This document shows positions 14,801 to 21,710 of a DNA stretch of 64,000 bases, one piece after another. The DNA lies in the IMG/VR virus record IMGVR_UViG_3300021088_000008, positions 1 to 64,000 of that record. One strand, 5' to 3'. The notes under the pieces were generated by a model, which had not been told where the DNA came from, ran no database searches, and worked only from the letters and a program-made list of their open reading frames with translations. Source of the DNA: a virus. A program made the position numbers and the translations under genes. Position 1 is the first letter of the stretch, and every line of letters begins with the position of its first letter.

Positions 14801-15772
14801 ACGCCGAAATTCCACGCAATGGTCACCAAGCACAAGATTCCAGAGGCGGCCAGTGAAGTCGCTAAGTCGGCGCGCGCGCTCAAACAGAAGCAAAGCACCG
14901 TTGCCAAATACGCGAAGTACATCACTTCCCTCAACGAGAAGGTGGACGAGATTACGAATTCATCCTCTTCGCCGGATCAGCTCATCTCGTTGCGCGACTT
15001 GGCTGAGGCTCCGACACCCGACGAAATTAACGATTTCGCGCGCGGTCTGGTCCGTGAGGGCAAGGTCAAGGACGTCCTTGGATTCGAGGACGATAAGGAT
15101 GGATTCAAGGACTTGATGGAGGAGCTCAGCCCGCAGGAGAAGCAAGACCTGATGATGCTCAAGGGGCGGCTGGAGGCGCTTTACCCGAAGGCATTCGAAG
15201 CGGCAAAGGAGACCCGTAAGATCGCGCTCGAGACCGAGAAGGCGATGAAGGTCATGCGGAAGCGGATCGACAAGTCGCCATCGTATGACGATTTCGATGA
15301 CCCCGACGATATCGAGCATCTCTATGCTGACCAGATGGCTACGCTCTTTGATCAGGACCCGGAAGACCTCGATGATCTGATCGGCGTCACGAGCTATCTC
15401 GCTGATGAGCCAATATCGGCCGAATATGCCGAAATCCTCCACGGTCAGAAGGAGGACATCGACGAATCGGCCGCCGAGCGGCGACGGTTCGACGCGCTCT
15501 CAGAAGAGGAGCAGGCGGAGGAATTGGCGGAAAAGGCCGAGAAAGAGCGACTAGATAAGGCGATGGAGGACAAGCACCGAGAGTTGACCATCGAAATCGC
15601 CATGCGAGACGGCTGGAAACCGGAATTCAATGACATCGGCAGCGTGACGAATCGGCCTGAGAGCGTGAAACAGGTCGCGTCATCGCCGACCAGCATCGGG
15701 AAGATGTACCGATTCCTGAAGGCATCCGGCGTTGAGATCCCAGAGGCCGGGAAGCGATTCCTGGATTGGTGA
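11897..15772 (+). CDS. portal protein (DUF1073 family) interrupted by an intein, 1291 aa precursor
   Basis: The portal forms the ring through which DNA enters the head. Residues about 60-450 and 762-900 match DUF1073/phage portal proteins, with conserved pieces such as LADDATRKW-like IADDATRKW, and RIPLVKFTGIQPAGLNASS after the intein. Codons 451-761 are an intein, so the spliced portal would be about 980 aa. That is still long: after about residue 900 a 390-residue acidic, coiled-coil extension is present, starting with a linker containing ESDHPRAPDGKFGSG. The first 45 codons contain four copies of a GTTCAAA-like heptamer and encode a Ser/Glu repeat. No good ribosome binding site is visible besides the heptamers. 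Confidence 0.9.
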   Translation: MARGGFRKNSGPKLDADGKALKPYKRRDGESSESSNGESSNVVQMRAAKAVPAEPKAEDDPAINPRAWAMMLPEIEEISRRYSAKKERTSADNPFQLPAFPKAAVPSDPKLLMAQDSALTANLGFASNQWLAGGDGGFAGEGFMFLGYTYLSELALRPEYRVMAETIADDATRKWIDFDVVGDEKTQQEDREKDPAGYDERMADPDERKKRVNGAGKTDKVKALQDDQLRLAVRDRYYEQARNGGFFGRSHLFHDIRTNDSDDINVEELKNPIGNGRDALSKTKVPIGSFKALKTIEPMWAYPLMYNAAYPWRQDWYNPQVWYVNGQEFHGSRLLTFIPHPVPDMLKPAYAFGGLSLTQMAKPYVDRWVTTVSSVNALIHSFSVMVLATDLSTLMQPGNMAALMARLAMFNMLRDNQGVFAINNKTEDFKNVSASLAGLHELQAQSQEHMCVQAGTLIETDRGPVPIEGMTTNDQVLTRNGFASINWIGVTGHVDTLIRIEAGDSIISVTKEHPIWSETADDFVAAKNVNPSHRLFVLETVSPGNMGRPSLGEVDGGGIRKRAITAVLSRTAMKSIMAMRMAPTTNGAILSCSPIQNIRLATFGLDSTSTIEHTRKNAWFAAMVSRAFSWVRDLGIALNPANQKPSKFDVAGNLGGIRSGANVAEICSRQYVKAPLDFVLTDAISATDTGNAVAHSTRDASIAAGNSPQSESIADAVLLRATARSLTKIGAFNVPRQPVYNISVANGFLPEFFANGILVHNCSVNRIPLVKFTGIQPAGLNASSEGELECYDTTIEGYQARVLDGNLRTTINLEQLSLWGEIDPEITHRWEKLRPITEAERGQKQKDDADTREKYVDMGSFSPQEIRKIAIEDPELPFGGLDPDDVPKPPAEEGLLGPGAGAAATEFEKEASGQGGDKPDKGGGASDAVLPFLAGDAEFVESDHPRAPDGKFGSGGGASAPAEHPHGSTPKFHAMVTKHKIPEAASEVAKSARALKQKQSTVAKYAKYITSLNEKVDEITNSSSSPDQLISLRDLAEAPTPDEINDFARGLVREGKVKDVLGFEDDKDGFKDLMEELSPQEKQDLMMLKGRLEALYPKAFEAAKETRKIALETEKAMKVMRKRIDKSPSYDDFDDPDDIEHLYADQMATLFDQDPEDLDDLIGVTSYLADEPISAEYAEILHGQKEDIDESAAERRRFDALSEEEQAEELAEKAEKERLDKAMEDKHRELTIEIAMRDGWKPEFNDIGSVTNRPESVKQVASSPTSIGKMYRFLKASGVEIPEAGKRFLDW
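11988..12029 (+). repeat. GTTCAAA cluster C (four copies) inside portal 5' end
   Basis: GTTCAGA at 11988-11994 and GTTCAAA at 11997-12003, 12012-12018 and 12023-12029. They form an imperfect 24-base tandem that begins with GGGGAAAGTTCA twice and encodes a Ser/Glu/Asn-rich stretch. Confidence 0.8.
13247..14179 (+). mobile_element. intein in the portal gene, 311 codons
   Basis: Begins at Cys451 of the precursor with block A (CVQAGTLIETDRGPVPIEG), has block B with the conserved Thr-x-x-His (SVTKEHPIW) about 58 residues in, and ends with blocks F/G (PVYNISVANGFLPEFFANG then ILVHN) before Cys762. Splicing would join ...EHM to CSVNRIPLVKF, a highly conserved portal site. Cys1, His-Asn and Cys+1 are all present, so it should be able to splice. 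The 226 codons between B and F do not look like any endonuclease in this frame; they are the antipartner of the HNH gene in the other frame. Confidence 0.93.
13441..14118 (+). CDS. HNH homing endonuclease nested out of frame inside the intein, 225 aa
   Basis: Read in the -1 frame relative to the portal. The HNH core is about residues 40-90: GRWWWHTKEGYYRG, then GYEIHHGDEDGTNNEWGNLE and SEHQARH, with the His-His, Asn and His of the HNH_3 group. Three zinc fingers of the form C-x2-C-x(12-16)-C-x3-C follow (CVVCGDGF..., CECCGDMF..., CLHCGGKF...), probably DNA-binding. The ATG lies in block B of the intein; GAAAGAG (13426-13432) is a weak ribosome binding site. The stop at 14116-14118 lies just as block F begins. 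GC is lower than in the flanking portal. It probably drives homing of the intein. Confidence 0.85.
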   Translation: MVGDSRRFCRCEECESFPPPLRARNRKPGKYGSSIAWRGRWWWHTKEGYYRGPIPDGYEIHHGDEDGTNNEWGNLELLTYSEHQARHIRIGFNVYDRTYAKKCVVCGDGFTSVFVGERSRYCSQSCKSKALKIRRGWKPRRDPKRCECCGDMFTPIRKSTTRFCSDRCYQRDGYRKRRGSLDKRCLHCGGKFTPKRIDCRCCSPACNRSLINQNRRVQRAATARL

Positions 15773-15775
15773 GGA

Positions 15776-16417
15776 TCAGCGAGGCTTGATTGAGGTCATT
15801 GCAGCGCGGCCGATATACTCGGCATAAGCCGGTGGGATCGCCTGGGTGATCTCGCGCCAGTTCATCCAATCGATGCCCATGGCATCGCGAGCTTCGCCGA
15901 TCGATCGTGCCCTCGGGATTCTGTAACCGTCCCCGAAGTGACCTTGCGGATGCTCGCCATATACTCCCACGAGCCGCTTGCCGCGGCACGAGCATTTCTT
16001 CCATATGCAGCAACCGAAGCTAGTTTCGAAGAGCCGATGGCGGCGAACGCCAAGGCCGAAGTGGGTACCGCATAGCGTCATCGCGTTGCGCAGAGGCGCC
16101 CCGATCACGTTCTCGATCACGGTCATCGGGCATGCGGCCAGCAATTTCCGCACATCGGCAATCAGCGAAACATGGGAATTATCGTTCCACGAAGCGTTGA
16201 ATCCGACATGCGCCTGACATGGAGGGCTCGCCCATACCAAATCGAAACGCTGTAAATCGAATGGCAGCCGAAGCGCGTCGGCCTGCACGAATCGGAACGG
16301 ATAAGCAGGCTGCGGTTTACTGTCGACGCCGATCAAGTCGAATCCGGCCCGATGCAATCCCATGGATGCACCACCGGCGCCGCAGAACAGATCAAGAGCA
16401 ATAGGCCTGTGGTTCAC
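15776..16417 (-). CDS. C5 cytosine DNA methyltransferase, 213 aa
   Basis: Motif I DLFCGAGGASMG (9-20), motif IV SPPCQ with catalytic Cys67, motif VI ENV (102-104), motif VIII-like RRHRLF (125-130) and a C-terminal QAIPPAYAEYIG resembling motifs IX-X. It transfers a methyl group from SAM to cytosine in DNA. At 213 residues it is shorter than typical enzymes and the target recognition region is small (about 130-175). Overlaps the preceding leftward gene by 4 bases. Most likely protects phage DNA from host restriction. Confidence 0.9.
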   Translation of the reverse strand: MNHRPIALDLFCGAGGASMGLHRAGFDLIGVDSKPQPAYPFRFVQADALRLPFDLQRFDLVWASPPCQAHVGFNASWNDNSHVSLIADVRKLLAACPMTVIENVIGAPLRNAMTLCGTHFGLGVRRHRLFETSFGCCIWKKCSCRGKRLVGVYGEHPQGHFGDGYRIPRARSIGEARDAMGIDWMNWREITQAIPPAYAEYIGRAAMTSIKPR

Positions 16418-16608
16418 AGCAGGTCCTCTTTCCTGAGCTTCCCGGCGATCAGCAGCTCAATCACCTTCGCAACGAGCTTCGGGACTGGACCATCGCCGGC
16501 TGCGATTCGCTGCGCCTGCCGGCGGCCGATCCCGAAATACAGGGCGGCGCCGACGATCGTGATGCCGAGGCTTTTCAGGGCGGCGCGGTATTTGGCGGGG
16601 GTCATCAA
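16414..16608 (-). CDS. small helix-turn-helix-like protein, 64 aa
   Basis: One helical domain with GAALYFGIGRRQAQRIAAG, a recognisable recognition-helix pattern, and VAKVIELLI after it. This family of short XRE-like proteins is common beside methyltransferase and other small phage genes. It could regulate this leftward cassette. Confidence 0.7.
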   Translation of the reverse strand: MMTPAKYRAALKSLGITIVGAALYFGIGRRQAQRIAAGDGPVPKLVAKVIELLIAGKLRKEDLL

Positions 16609-16913
16609 CTCAGGATCTCGGTGAGGACCGAGGCCAGCGGGACGGGCGGCAAGCGATTGTCATACAGAAGCTTGCTGGTATCCAAGAAGCCCGTGAATGC
16701 GTCGAACTTGTTGCTGAGTGGCTGATCCCAGACGCGGCCGTTATAGGAGATGTGCCCGATGGTCTCGGTGGTGCCAGCGATATAGACGTTGACTGGGCGG
16801 AAGGTGGAGCATCCCTCGCCGCTCTCGTCTCGGATCTCGCAGTAGCATTCCGATAGCCACTTCAGATCGCCTTGGTGCATTTCACCGCGGATATTGGCGT
16901 AGAATTTGGTCAT
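16605..16913 (-). CDS. hypothetical protein, 102 aa
   Basis: Mostly beta strands with a pair of cysteines (SECYCEIRDESGEGC). Starts 11 bases to the left of a tiny membrane gene and overlaps the next leftward gene by four bases. No recognised family. Confidence 0.65.
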   Translation of the reverse strand: MTKFYANIRGEMHQGDLKWLSECYCEIRDESGEGCSTFRPVNVYIAGTTETIGHISYNGRVWDQPLSNKFDAFTGFLDTSKLLYDNRLPPVPLASVLTEILS

Positions 16914-16924
16914 GGTGTGATCCT

Positions 16925-16996
16925 TCAGTTCGCTGTTACCAGCATGAAGATGGCGTAGAGCATTGCGACGGTGACGGAGGCGGCGAGGAGGTCCAT
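16925..16996 (-). CDS. 23-aa single-pass membrane peptide
   Basis: MDLLAASVTVAMLYAIFMLV, then a short polar end. Its ATG forms a TGATG overlap with the preceding leftward stop and AGAGG lies 7 bases upstream, both indicating real translation. Too short to assign. Confidence 0.5.
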   Translation of the reverse strand: MDLLAASVTVAMLYAIFMLVTAN

Positions 16997-17178
16997 CACT
17001 TGGCCTCTTCGAGATTTATTGCCGCTCGCAGTTCCTGTTGGAACTTGTACAGTTCAAAAAGGGCATGGCCTTCTCGGCTTTCATAGCCGTAATTGCCAGG
17101 AGCGCCGAACGCTGCATGGATCTGCAGGATTTGCAAATCCGCCTTTCTGGCTGCTTCAAGTAGGGTCATCGGTGCCAT
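16996..17178 (-). CDS. small hypothetical protein, 60 aa
   Basis: The ATG at 17178 follows GGGAG. A helical N-terminal part (TLLEAARKADLQILQIHAAF) and a charged C-terminal helix. First gene of the leftward methyltransferase cassette, downstream of a promoter-like sequence. Confidence 0.65.
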   Translation of the reverse strand: MAPMTLLEAARKADLQILQIHAAFGAPGNYGYESREGHALFELYKFQQELRAAINLEEAK

Positions 17179-17203
17179 AATGCGCTCCCGTTTCGATGAC
17201 CAA

Positions 17204-17231
17204 ACCATACGCCCTCCCGAGAATACGTCAA
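17204..17231 (-). promoter_or_regulatory. candidate promoter of the leftward methyltransferase cassette
   Basis: On the - strand TTGACG (17226-17231) and TATGGT (17204-17209) are 16 bases apart, 26 bases upstream of the start at 17178. Five of six and four of six consensus matches. Confidence 0.5.
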
Positions 17232-17243
17232 TAGGTCGCATCA

Positions 17244-17297
17244 ATAAATCGTAGATATTTATCCCCGATTGTGCAATATGGGCGGAACGGCGATAAT
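17244..17297 (+). promoter_or_regulatory. candidate divergent promoter and palindrome before MazG-like gene
   Basis: TTGTGC (17269-17274), 17-base spacer, GATAAT (17292-17297), 19 bases before the start at 17316. An AT-rich palindrome ATAAAT/ATTTAT (17244-17249 and 17257-17262) lies between the two divergent promoters and could be an operator for both. Confidence 0.4.
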
Positions 17298-17315
17298 GAC
17301 CGAATGGAGGTTCCA

Positions 17316-18557
17316 ATGACCGACCCAGCAATCCACGATGAGGCCTCGCGCCAGGCGAGCGGGCCGGCCGACGCCATCCGAGACGCGCACGACAATCTCA
17401 AGGCGGGGATTGAGATCATGGGATGCGTTCATGACATCCCGCCCCAGATCCACAAAGCCATGCACGCGCTGAGCTATGCGGTGAAGGCGGCCGCCGCTCT
17501 GCCGACAGCTCCAGAACCCGGTTGGTTGCAGCCGGCGTTGGATTCTGCGGCTAAACGGGCCAATGCAATGCCGGATTGGATGGTTAGGCGAGATGCTGCT
17601 CCTCCCGCGGTGAAGATGTCGGCTGATGCGCCAACATTCCAGCGTCGCGCTCAGGATTGGATGATGGCTACGTTCTCCATGGAAGTCTGTCGCGACACCA
17701 TCGAGCGCAATCACCGCTTTCTTGAAGAGGCGCTTGAGCTCGTACAAGCTCTTGGATGCACCGCCAGTGAGGCACATCAGCTTGTCGATTACGTCTATGG
17801 CCGTGACCAGGGAGAGGTCAACCAGGAGATCGGCGGCGTCATGGTGACATTGGCCGCGCTGTGCTTGGCGAACGATCTTGATATGCATCAGGGGGGCGAA
17901 ACCGAATTGGCGCGCGTCTGGACCAAGATTGATCAGATCCGGGCGAAGCAGGCATCGAAACCAAAACATTCTCCGTTGCCTCAGACAGCCGACGCCAAGG
18001 CAGAGCCGCTGCGGAGCAATAACGTTTTGATGCGTGATATAGCGGACACATTCGAAAAGGTCCGTATCGTACTTCGTTGGACAGTGAAAAATGCGCGCAA
18101 GGTCGGCCCCATGTATAGTCACGCCAATACTGCGATGTGGGCGCTAACCGAAACCGAAAAGAAACTGATTTCCATTCTCGCCGCCCCTCCCGCCGTGGAC
18201 AGAGCCGCGCTCGCTCAGGCAATTCGCAAAGCACTCATTGAAAACTGGCGAGAAGACCTAGGGGCCAAGTGGGACGAGGATGTGCTGCTCACTGGCTGCC
18301 GAAAGGTTGGCGGCGGGCGCGGCTATCAAAACGCCGAGGAAGCAGCCCAAAATCTGGCATTGGATGCCGCTGATGCTGTCATCAAACTCCTGCCAACAGA
18401 CGTGGACAGAGTGGCGGTGATCGAGGCGGGAAAACAAGCGAAATTCAGAGGTAGCGAAGGAGGATGGTTCGGGGTTACACCAGACCATAATAATCCGGAT
18501 TCGTTCGAATATCGCACCATCTACGCCCTCGCCGATGCCAAGGGGGATGGGAAGTGA
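17316..18557 (+). CDS. MazG-like nucleotide pyrophosphohydrolase domain protein, 413 aa
   Basis: The ATG follows GGAGG. Residues about 110-210 form an all-alpha NTP pyrophosphohydrolase-like domain: HRFLEEALELVQALG (ExxE metal site), then YGRDQGEVNQEIGGVMVTL and ETELARVWTKIDQIRAKQ. Such enzymes hydrolyse NTPs or alarmones to monophosphates; phages use them to keep the host metabolically active. The remaining 200 residues at the C-terminus are of unknown role and include a second helical region and GGWFGVTPDHNNPDSFEYRT. Its place among head genes is unusual. Confidence 0.75.
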   Translation: MTDPAIHDEASRQASGPADAIRDAHDNLKAGIEIMGCVHDIPPQIHKAMHALSYAVKAAAALPTAPEPGWLQPALDSAAKRANAMPDWMVRRDAAPPAVKMSADAPTFQRRAQDWMMATFSMEVCRDTIERNHRFLEEALELVQALGCTASEAHQLVDYVYGRDQGEVNQEIGGVMVTLAALCLANDLDMHQGGETELARVWTKIDQIRAKQASKPKHSPLPQTADAKAEPLRSNNVLMRDIADTFEKVRIVLRWTVKNARKVGPMYSHANTAMWALTETEKKLISILAAPPAVDRAALAQAIRKALIENWREDLGAKWDEDVLLTGCRKVGGGRGYQNAEEAAQNLALDAADAVIKLLPTDVDRVAVIEAGKQAKFRGSEGGWFGVTPDHNNPDSFEYRTIYALADAKGDGK

Positions 18558-18754
18558 GCGAAGAACAGAAAGATGCAATCTACGCGGCATATCTCGGAAT
18601 ATGCGTTCTAAAAACCATGTTTCGCAGGGTCGGACTAACGTTAGGTCAGCAACGCTCTGCAGATTTGCTGACTGAACTGAGCGACACCTTCCCATGGCTC
18701 GCTGAGCGAGTGGCGCTTTCCGCACTTCGCTCTGCCGATGGAGACAAAAAGTGA
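18554..18754 (+). CDS. small hypothetical protein, 66 aa
   Basis: GTG start overlapping the previous stop by four bases. Helical (AIYAAYLGICVLKTMFRRVG), no recognised domain. Confidence 0.6.
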   Translation: MSEEQKDAIYAAYLGICVLKTMFRRVGLTLGQQRSADLLTELSDTFPWLAERVALSALRSADGDKK

Positions 18755-18830
18755 GACACTGGCCGCCAGAGCCGGCGGCGCTGGCTATCTGTTACGGGAG
18801 GGCATGGTGAAAATTGCAGGAGATTGGCCG

Positions 18831-19172
18831 ATGATCCTTCCCCGCCGCCAGTTTCTCGCTGGCTTGGCTACTACTCTGGCGGCTCCTGCGATCGTGCGGG
18901 CTGATTCGTTGATGAAGCTGCCAAGGCCTTCATTGATACGGATGGGCCAAATATCGGCCACCATCCGCACGAAGATGATCCCACCTCAAATGACCGCCAA
19001 AGAAGCTCACGAATGGCTTCACAATGCCCTTCAGCATGCGCTTTTTGAGGCCATGCAGACCAAGGGGCCGATTCGTCACTCCAATTCCGGGTGGGATATT
19101 CTTCAGGCCGCGGCAGAATCTGCAATGAGCGGCCTGCCTCCAACCTACAATGTAGAGGTCACCGTCAGGTGA
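18831..19172 (+). CDS. protein with a Tat-type signal peptide, 113 aa
   Basis: The ATG at 18831 has AGGAG (18818-18822) at 8 bases. The N-terminus MILPRRQFLAGLATTLAA then PAIVRAD has the twin-arginine motif RRQFL, a hydrophobic core and an A-x-A-like site, so the protein should be exported folded. The mature part is short (about 85 residues), helical, with TAKEAHEWLHNALQHALFEA. A start at 18738 would bury the signal. Exported phage proteins of this kind may alter the host envelope. Confidence 0.65.
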   Translation: MILPRRQFLAGLATTLAAPAIVRADSLMKLPRPSLIRMGQISATIRTKMIPPQMTAKEAHEWLHNALQHALFEAMQTKGPIRHSNSGWDILQAAAESAMSGLPPTYNVEVTVR

Positions 19173-20218
19173 GGGCAGCCAAGGGAAAAATACTGCGGCC
19201 CGTACATCCCAATGTCGGCGTGTCGGTTGAGTACCGCCGCCGCCTCGACGACCTGATTGCAGATATGCAGGCATCCTACGAATTCTGGCTGACCGCGGCC
19301 TACCGCGCGAATCAGCCCGAGATCGCCCAGGACAAGGCGCCCGACACCGGCGCGCCGGCGCGCGTGACCGCGGTACAGGCCGAGATCGGCTCGCGGAATG
19401 TGGTGTGGCTGGCCTACGTCGACGGGCGGCCGCTAATGGACCGCCGCGGCGCGCTGCGGACGTTCCGGAGCCGGGATGCGGCTGAGACCGGAGGGTTGCG
19501 CAGCAGCGGCCTGAACATGGTCCTGACCAAGCCGGTGCCGCTCGGTGGGCGCCTTGATCCGGTGTCGCTGGCGAACCTGCCGGTCGAGTTTACCCCCGCC
19601 CAGAACCTGCAGGAGACCATCGACAAGCTCGGCGCGCGATGGGAGGCGCGATTCGACGAGGCTGCGCCGAAGCTCGCCCGGTGGTTCGCGCAGACCGCCG
19701 GCAAGCGGTCCGATGACGGGCTCAAGAAGGTGCTGCGGGACGGCGGAATGTCGGTGCGGTTTGACATGACCCCGGTCATGCGGGATGTCATGCACGCGAC
19801 GGTCGCCGAAAATGTTTCTCTGATCAAGTCGATCGGATCGCAGTACCACTCAGAAATCACCGGGATGGTCATGCGCTCGGTCTCAACCGGACGCGATGTC
19901 GGCGGTCTGACCCGCGAACTCGAGCAGCGGTTTGGCGTCACGCGCCGGCGGGCCGCCTTGATTGCGCACCACCAAAACAACCTAGCAACGAGCAGCTTCG
20001 TTCGGGTCAGGCAGATTCAAGCGGGGCTGCAGGCTGTATGGCTGCATTCGCATGGTGGGAAGGAGCCCCGCCCTACGCATCTTGCCAACTCCGGCAAGAC
20101 CTATGACCCGGCCAAGGGCTGGTTCGATAGCGACCCCAAAGTTCGGAGGTTCATCTGGCCTGGCCAACTCATTAACTGCCGATGCGTGAGCCGCACGGTT
20201 GTTCCCCGTTTCTCATAG
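19169..20218 (+). CDS. head morphogenesis protein, Mu F / SPP1 gp7-like, 349 aa
   Basis: GTG start overlapping the previous stop. The C-terminal domain has the family signature: FGVTRRRAALIAHHQNN, then WLHSHGGKEPRPTHLAN and GQLINCRCVSRTVVP. These minor head proteins lie next to the portal and are taken into the prohead, in some phages being injected with the DNA. The position between portal and protease genes is standard. Confidence 0.88.
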   Translation: MRAAKGKILRPVHPNVGVSVEYRRRLDDLIADMQASYEFWLTAAYRANQPEIAQDKAPDTGAPARVTAVQAEIGSRNVVWLAYVDGRPLMDRRGALRTFRSRDAAETGGLRSSGLNMVLTKPVPLGGRLDPVSLANLPVEFTPAQNLQETIDKLGARWEARFDEAAPKLARWFAQTAGKRSDDGLKKVLRDGGMSVRFDMTPVMRDVMHATVAENVSLIKSIGSQYHSEITGMVMRSVSTGRDVGGLTRELEQRFGVTRRRAALIAHHQNNLATSSFVRVRQIQAGLQAVWLHSHGGKEPRPTHLANSGKTYDPAKGWFDSDPKVRRFIWPGQLINCRCVSRTVVPRFS

Positions 20219-20229
20219 GAGGCTTTTCA

Positions 20230-20616
20230 ATGTTCAAGATGGCAGTAGCAGTTGCGGCGACCATGTGGGTGTGCCTGTCTATCTTCCTCGTAGAGGCGTA
20301 TGTTCATCGCGCTCAGGCCCGCGATGACGGCCGCTACGCCGGATCACCGCTTAAGCCATGGTTCGACCACCTCTCAAGCGGCAAGGGGCTCTGCTGCAGC
20401 GATGCAGACGGTACCGCGCTTTCCGATGTCGACTGGGATTCCAGGGACGGGAAATATCGCGTACGCATTGATGGCGATTGGTACGACGTTCCGCCCGATG
20501 CGGTAATCACCGAGCCCAACCGCGCCGGTCGGACGATGGTGTGGCCATTTCCGATGTGGGATGGCACCAAGCACGGGTATGGAATCAGATGCTTCATGCC
20601 AGGGAGCATGACATGA
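20230..20616 (+). CDS. secreted protein of a rhizobial family, 128 aa
   Basis: AGGAGG precedes the ATG. A signal peptide (MFKMAVAVAATMWVCLSIFL, cleavage near AQA-RD) is followed by a beta-rich domain with GLCCSDADG, VRIDGDWYDVPPDAVITEPN and GIRCFMPGSM. I recognise this arrangement as a common small secreted family in Bradyrhizobium-type bacteria and their phages; two to three disulphides are likely. Function unknown; probably host-derived or shared with the host. Confidence 0.75.
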   Translation: MFKMAVAVAATMWVCLSIFLVEAYVHRAQARDDGRYAGSPLKPWFDHLSSGKGLCCSDADGTALSDVDWDSRDGKYRVRIDGDWYDVPPDAVITEPNRAGRTMVWPFPMWDGTKHGYGIRCFMPGSMT

Positions 20617-20849
20617 GCGACGACCGATATCCCAAAGCCCGAGAAGAACTCGAGGTCGAGAACCGCGAACTCCGCGCGGCCGTGGCGCGCCTTCAGGCCT
20701 CGGTCGGATCGCTGCAGGCGACGATCATCGCCAGAGAGACTGAGATCGGCAACCTGCGGCATCCGAAGCCGGCCCCGCGCGTGCTGGACAAGAACGCGAA
20801 GGACAGGTTCGATCGGCCGGCGTATTCGGCACGGAGGTACCCGCTATGA
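20613..20849 (+). CDS. coiled-coil small protein, 78 aa
   Basis: ATGA overlap with the previous gene. Residues about 10-50 are a heptad repeat (ELEVENRELRAAVARLQASV) with a basic tail. Probably dimeric; no known function. Confidence 0.65.
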   Translation: MSDDRYPKAREELEVENRELRAAVARLQASVGSLQATIIARETEIGNLRHPKPAPRVLDKNAKDRFDRPAYSARRYPL

Positions 20850-21166
20850 GCGACGCGAAGGTGCGATTTGAGACGCTGGAATACGAGGCCGCCACGGTTG
20901 GCCAGGAGCAGACTTTCGGATTCAACTGTCCGATCCACGACCGGCGCTGCGAGGGGCTCGTGATCGCCGGAAAGACAACGCTTCCGCGCGATCCGCAGGG
21001 CCAGAACGGAGGTATCGCGCAATGGGATTGGGATGGCCAGCGCGAGCACCCAACGTTCACTCCGTCCGTCAATTGCGGCAAATGCTGGCACGGCTACATC
21101 CGCGCCGGGCGCACGGTCGATTGCCAGGGCCACGATGAGCCAGATATTCCGAGGACCAGCACATGA
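20846..21166 (+). CDS. DUF6527-like phage protein, 106 aa
   Basis: The core reads FGFNCPIHDRRCEGLVI, then IAQWDWDGQREHPTFTPSV and KCWHGYIRAGRTVDC, the layout of a small phage family usually called DUF6527. Cys and His suggest zinc. Often found near structural genes. Role unknown. Confidence 0.7.
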   Translation: MSDAKVRFETLEYEAATVGQEQTFGFNCPIHDRRCEGLVIAGKTTLPRDPQGQNGGIAQWDWDGQREHPTFTPSVNCGKCWHGYIRAGRTVDCQGHDEPDIPRTST

Positions 21167-21405
21167 CCGCCCCGGCTAGATGCGCTATCCAGGTTTCCAA
21201 GATGGATGTCGGATTCTTCTGGTGTCGCGTCGCGACGATCCCGGGTGTCAGCGAGGCCGAAGCTGAAGCTTTCCAATCTCGGACCCTGGTCGGAGAGCGG
21301 CTGCTCGAGGTCGAGCGCTTGGTGATCGAGGCGCGCGAGGCCCTGTTTCAGGCCACGGTCCCAGGCGCTCAGGACTGGATGCCGACGAAGCGATCGATGA
21401 ACTGA
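21163..21405 (+). CDS. hypothetical protein, 80 aa
   Basis: Overlaps the previous stop by four bases. A beta-rich N-terminal half (QVSKMDVGFFWCRVATIPG) and a helical C-terminal half with ERLLEVERLVIEAREALF. No family recognised. Confidence 0.6.
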   Translation: MTAPARCAIQVSKMDVGFFWCRVATIPGVSEAEAEAFQSRTLVGERLLEVERLVIEAREALFQATVPGAQDWMPTKRSMN

Positions 21406-21458
21406 CGGGAACTTTTGTTCCTGCGGCGAATTGGCTCAGTTCACCGGAGGACTACGCT

Positions 21459-21710
21459 ATGTCCTGCTTTTCTCTCGATTTTATGGAGCGTGTGTGCATC
21501 CTGGTCGTCATCTGCATGGGCTTGTGGGCGATCATCAAGCTGTTCCTGCCTTTCCTGATGGCGCACTTGCCGCCACTCGTCGTTCAGATCATCAACATCG
21601 TCATTTGGGTCGTGATCGCGATCATCTGCATCGTCATCATCTTCGCGCTGCTGTCATGCCTCGTCGGCGCCATGGGAGGGCTGGGCGGATTGAGCCATCC
21701 CTTTCGCTGA
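21459..21710 (+). CDS. small membrane protein, two helices, 83 aa
   Basis: CGGAGG lies 10 bases before the ATG. Two long hydrophobic helices (VCILVVICMGLWAIIKLFLP and IINIVIWVVIAIICIVII) separated by a short loop. Holin-like in size, but a holin far from the lysis genes would be odd. May be a lysogenic-conversion membrane protein. Confidence 0.65.
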   Translation: MSCFSLDFMERVCILVVICMGLWAIIKLFLPFLMAHLPPLVVQIINIVIWVVIAIICIVIIFALLSCLVGAMGGLGGLSHPFR

